47,132 bases of DNA from NCBI GenBank assembly GCA_001430745.1, contig KQ482042.1:116636-163767 (forward strand), written 5' to 3'. Shown here one piece after another: positions 43,401 through 47,132 of this stretch. Source of the stretch: Auxenochlorella pyrenoidosa. Its lineage: Eukaryota > Chlorophyta > Trebouxiophyceae > Chlorellales > Chlorellaceae. The notes beneath the pieces were generated by a model. It was not told the origin of the DNA and did not search any database. It saw nothing but the letters and a program-made list of their open reading frames with translations. Numbering within the stretch: the first letter of the stretch is position 1; every line of letters begins with the position of its first letter. Position numbers and translations under genes: made by a program.

Positions 43401-45945
43401 GCGAGACCAGCTGCGCTCGATGCTGGATGCGGAGCGCGGCACGGCGTTTGTCTCCCTCAACCAGTTCCAGAAGCAGCAGGCTAGAGCATGCCTCAAGGGA
43501 TGGGCTTGAGCTGCAGCTGGCGCCTTGCAGGCATGGCCTGCTTGCTATCAAGCGTGCAGGAGGGCAGCGATGTGCAGGCATGCAAGGACCGCTCGTTCTC
43601 CACACTGCTCTGGTACACACCAGTGACTCCTCCCTGCCTTGCCCATGGGCCTGCGCACGCGTGTGCGCCCTGCAGGAGGATGCGGGGGTGCGGGCGGCAC
43701 GCGCCGAGGCGGAGCTGCGCTCGCTGCAGGAGCGCTACGCAGAGGAGAGGGCGGCCTGCGATGCGCTGAAGAAGATGATGGGTGAGGCCCCCTTGGCTGA
43801 GCTGCCGCCGCAAGGCAGCGCAGCAAACCGGGACTGGCGCTCCTGGCTGTGTGCTGTGAAGGTGCCCCAGCCCAGAAATTACCTTTCGTTGGCGGTCGCA
43901 TGGCGCTTGCCCAGGGCAGAGGTTTTGGCATTTCTTCTGCACCACCTAGCATCTGCGCTCTTTTCTCCTGCGCTGCAGTGTTCTACCAGCATGCCACCGG
44001 TGACAGCGCCGTGCCGGGTGGCGACGCTGCCGGCTCCTCCCGCCCGCCCGTGCTGCGCGGCATGGACCGGCCAGAGCTCAAGTATGCAGCGACGCTGCAG
44101 GTCCGCGTTGCGGGCATGAGGGCCCAGCAATACGGCACACCCTCCGGTGTACACATGTGTCAGGCGCCCACATGTGCATCATGCGCCGTATTAGTGCGAG
44201 CGCTCGTAGGGGGTGCTGCCTGCAGCCTCCACGCCTGTGTGCCCCTTCCTGCTGTTCGCCCCTTGCTGCTGTGCAGGATGTGGATGACCTGCTCATGCGA
44301 GAGGCAGACCCCACGGGCGAGCGCTACGCCCTGTCCAAGGTGCTGCACACGCTGCAGGCAAGCCGGGGGGCGCCAAAGGCACCAGCCGGGCAGAGTGGTA
44401 GGCAGTGGGCCATGCAGCAGTCTTCCTTGCGGCGCGCATGGTTGCTCTGCTCCCCTGGACACCGACCGCAGCCCAACCGTTGACAGCTGGCAGGCATGCT
44501 GCTGCGGCACCTGCAGCCGGCCGGCTGGGACTTGCTGAGGCGTCACAGCACCAAACCGCTGCCTTGCAGGGCGACCTGCACGCCATCTTCCTCTACTATT
44601 GCATGCTGGACTCGGGCTTTGCCCGCTTCTGGCCACCGCAGCTGACGCTCAACGGCTGGCTGGCTTTCATGAAGGCAAGCGTCAGCGCTCTGGCATTCGC
44701 TTTGTGTGCAGTGAGCATGGTGGTGGCCTGCACCTAATTGCTGCAGTCAGCACGGGCCACATGGTTGTCCACAGTGCCTGCCTGCCTGCTTTGCAGGAGA
44801 TTGGAAGCACCAACCTGGTGCCGGGGACACGCACGCGTTCAGAGGCCACCCTGCACGTGAGGTTGCATGCTGCGCCCGCTAAGGGTGACGACCCGCTGCA
44901 GCTGCTGCCCTTGCAAACAGACCGCAGGTACACACATTTGCACATGCATATGGGGACCGGTTGCTGCGCTGCTCATTTTCCTTGCAAAGTGATGCAATTA
45001 ATCGTTCATTGGTGCAGGTGCAAGAGGCCAACGAGGTGTTCCGCAGGTACTGCCTGCGCCAGGCTGCCCTGCGCGGGCCGCTGGCGCTGCACGCGCCCTC
45101 CACCCTGCGCACCGAGTCGGTGCTCGTGGCCGCAGCGGGCGCCGTTGTTGAGGCCTCAGGTCGGCGGGGCCGGCCTTGATGGGGTGGATGAATATCTAGC
45201 GTACTGCTTCTGAGGAACAGTCTGGGCATGCAAGCAAGACGCTCTGGGGGTTTGCAGAACTCCGAAGCTGGTTCTGCTGCCTGCTGCCTTCCAGCCAGCA
45301 TGCATTCCCCCCTCCCTGCTCCCTGCAGCAGCGGACCAGCCGCTCCGGCCGCCCTCTGCCCACAGCATCGCCAGCGCCGCACTCTCCGCGCGTCCCTTCT
45401 CCGCCGCCACGAATGCCCAGCTGGCAGCCGCCACCATGCCCTTCCAGAGCTTCTGCGCGGCGCTGGTGCATGTGGCCGCCAAGGTGGCGCGGAGCAGCCC
45501 AGAGGCCATGGAGGCATGTCCCTTCCTGTCGGTAAGGGCTCGTGTCAGCCGCAAGGGCGCGACTACGCTTGCTGCTGCCGCAGTGCAAGTTCCAGGCATC
45601 CGTATGCGCCAAGCCTGCCAACCGCGACTGTGCTAAAGCTTTTCCTGATATGGTGGGTCTGAACACTGGCGTGTGCACTTCATGTGCCGTGCTCTTCGCC
45701 CCCTGCTGCAGGAACAGACCCGCGCGTTCGTAGAGCAGTGCGGCAAGGCTGCGCCGCTCGCAGGCGGGCTGGGCGCAAAGGAGGCGGCGGCAAAGGAGGC
45801 TGCCGCCAAACTGCCCAAGCTCAAGAAGGCAAAGGCCGGCAGCAAGGCGGGCGCCAGCGGCGGCAGCAGCGATCCCGTTGGGCTGGAGATGCCTGCTATT
45901 GCAGAGGCATCAAGAGAGGGCAGCGCTGCGGCAATGCGTGGCTAA
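40408..45945 (+). CDS. Large unrecognised protein with central coiled coils and a C-terminal helical domain
   Basis: I do not recognise a named family. Seventeen exons join in phase to 999 residues: 40408-40479, 40590-40676, 40775-41023, 41225-41750, 42039-42724, 42944-42994, 43116-43189, 43347-43479, 43676-43781, 43979-44100, 44277-44357, 44570-44674, 44797-44856, 45018-45159, 45329-45531, 45584-45652 and 45712-45945. Residues 1-310 look folded (LRLNMPDTLVVKHGMPQAWF, LDLRFVTSYTNNGSSISCHT). A low-complexity region with a nine-Gln run follows, then coiled coils (LTKELESLRDEVLVKGDM, LACQLAEARQRLAGAEAERD, ARAEAELRSLQERYAEERAA). The C-terminal third has IFLYYCMLDSG, LNGWLAFMKEIG, ANEVFRRYC and MPFQSFCAALVHVAAK. 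That periodicity recalls EF-hand-like p25-alpha/TPPP helical domains, a weak resemblance only. The end is Lys/Ala rich. Three introns have GC donors (43480, 44358, 44675). Confidence 0.6.
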
Positions 45946-46609
45946 GGGTGCTTGCCCCGCCCCCCTCCCCCCCACCCCCCCAGTCGCCTTTAATGCCTTA
46001 TGATTATTCTCTGATCACATTTGGTTAAATTGAATGATTTTTCAGGCAACGACACCAGGACCCTTGAAGGCCTGGTGGGCAGGGTGCCAAGGCCAAGCAA
46101 TGCACCCGGCGCGGCATTAACCCAAACAACACAGCGGAGAGTGCACGGCAAGCAGGAGCATAGAGCAAGGCGTGGCAAGGTATTGCGCAAGGAGGGCCGC
46201 ACGTTTTGACCATGATGTTTTGGCAAAAGCAAAAGATGTGCATCAAAGTGCAGACGCCTGTTGGAAACAATCGCAGGCCCAGCGATTAGAGGAACCCATC
46301 ACCCCACGTGGGATGCCCCAAAATGGGTTGCCAGGATTGGTGGGGGTTCAGTGGTTGAGAGTCGGCATAGTCGAGCATGGTTCCAAGCAAGTCTTGGCAG
46401 GCAGCCCTGTTTCATGCAAGTTACACATTTTCCATGTGCACGACTGGATACAAGGTGATGCGGGGTGGGGAGGCTGCAGTTGCTGCAGCGCAGGAGTTTG
46501 TATGGTAAGGATGTGGGTTCGGATTGAACTGAAAGTGAACGTCGAGGGAGAAAAGGGGGAGGAAATCGCCTGCATCACCAAACTGGCCGCACCAATGCCA
46601 GCTTCGTTC
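45946..46609. other. Convergent 3' intergenic region
   Basis: Starts with a C-rich tract (45956-45980), then AT-rich sequence near 45990-46045. A minus-strand TGTAA lies at 46421-46425. No gene supported. Confidence 0.5.
46421..46425 (-). terminator. Candidate TGTAA polyadenylation signal for the right-edge gene
   Basis: TGTAA on the minus strand, 185 bases beyond the stop codon at 46610-46612. Confidence 0.4.
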
Positions 46610-47132
46610 TCAGCTTTCATGCACAGCGGCGCTGCGCAGCAGGCTGGCGAAGGCGGCGCGCGAGCGTTGCTCGATGTAGCGCAGCCCCGCGGTGGGCAGC
46701 GCGTAGCCAAACAGGACGGCCATCGCGGCGCTGCTTTTGAAGCAGGCATCCGCGGGTGCGCCCGCGTAGCACTGCAGGTTTTCACAGATGTGGGGAGGGG
46801 CCCGGCCGGATGGGTGTGGTTGAGTACTGCAATCAACTGTGCGTGTACATTGGCAAGTGTCAAGAGCTGCACGCCACCCCTCGCCCAAAGAGAGCAGCCC
46901 AAATGATACGCAAGGCACGCACTCACGTCGACACACATCTTGGGGATGTTCCAGGCTGCCACCCCCATGGCGGCAAACTGCAGCGGCAGGTGCAGCTGCA
47001 TCCGGATCTGCAGGGGCGGGGTGAACGAGGGGAGACACATGCGCCGGCAGGGTTGGCTGTGAAGGTCGAGGTTAACCCCATACCGGTTGCACAGGCTCAA
47101 GCAAGCTGCAGAGCTCCGGGCCAGGGGGGAGA
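46610..47132 (-). CDS. C-terminal end of a membrane-like protein, cut by the window edge
   Basis: Two exons are visible on the minus strand, 47007-46927 and 46771-46610, both in phase 0 with clear GT-AG sites; the rest lies beyond the right edge. They encode 80 residues: LPLQFAAMGVAAWNIPKMCV, then CYAGAPADACFKSSAAMAVL, FGYALPTAGLRYIEQRSRAA, and a short end AFASLLRSAAVHES before the stop. The hydrophobic stretches around QFAAMGVAAW and AMAVLFGYALPTAGL followed by basic residues suggest the last membrane helix and a short cytoplasmic tail of a multi-pass protein. The family cannot be named from this fragment. Confidence 0.5.

Noticed and set aside
1..47132. tRNA, rRNA, transposase or viral genes
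   Set aside because: No B-box-like GGTTCGAATCC with cloverleaf, no rRNA-like block, and no transposase, integrase or reverse-transcriptase motifs were recognised on either strand.

Overview
The window looks like nuclear DNA of a green microalga, most likely a Chlorella-type trebouxiophyte. It is GC-rich. Genes are broken into many short exons, most introns are about 50 to 400 bases, donors are GT or, unusually often, GC, and TGTAA-type poly(A) signals are present. One gene carries a chloroplast transit peptide and a thylakoid segment. All gene models come from reading both strands by eye and joining exons whose splice sites, phase and protein-family fit agree; species identity is inference.

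Layout: 1-1994 (+) 3' part of a DUF220/START-like protein; 2576-4125 (-) small longin/SNARE-like protein with a 53-bp tandem repeat at a splice acceptor; 4931-10033 (+) coenzyme A-disulfide reductase fused to a rhodanese domain; 10728-17348 (+) WDR62/MAPKBP1-like WD40 protein; 17964-19048 (-) unrecognised small protein; 19716-20814 (-) PIG-X, a GPI-anchor biosynthesis subunit; 21565-28475 (+) PHD finger, GNAT acetyltransferase, paired-cysteine zinc motifs and coiled coil in one model; 29015-32223 (-) serine carboxypeptidase; 33411-38104 (+) chitin-deacetylase-like secreted protein; 38730-39891 (+) thylakoid membrane protein; 40408-45945 (+) 999-residue unrecognised coiled-coil protein; 46610 to the right edge (-) C-terminal end of a membrane-like protein.

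These are unrelated housekeeping, redox, chromatin and secretory genes, not a cluster with one job. Local pairings are a secreted carboxypeptidase divergent from a secreted deacetylase-like protein, and PIG-X divergent from the PHD-GNAT gene. No transposon, CRISPR array, rRNA or tRNA was found.

The most notable signals are: (1) 11 of about 97 manually modelled introns start with GC, usually as AG|GCAAG; (2) a four-copy 53-bp repeat that duplicates a 3' splice site, where only the first and fourth acceptors keep the frame; (3) an unusual PHD-GNAT-zinc-motif-coiled-coil protein whose GC-donor intron, if retained, would stop after the acetyltransferase; (4) a deacetylase-like protein lacking expected metal-binding residues; (5) two introns of the CoA-disulfide reductase gene sharing a 54-nt foldable repeat, plus a perfect 17-bp hairpin.
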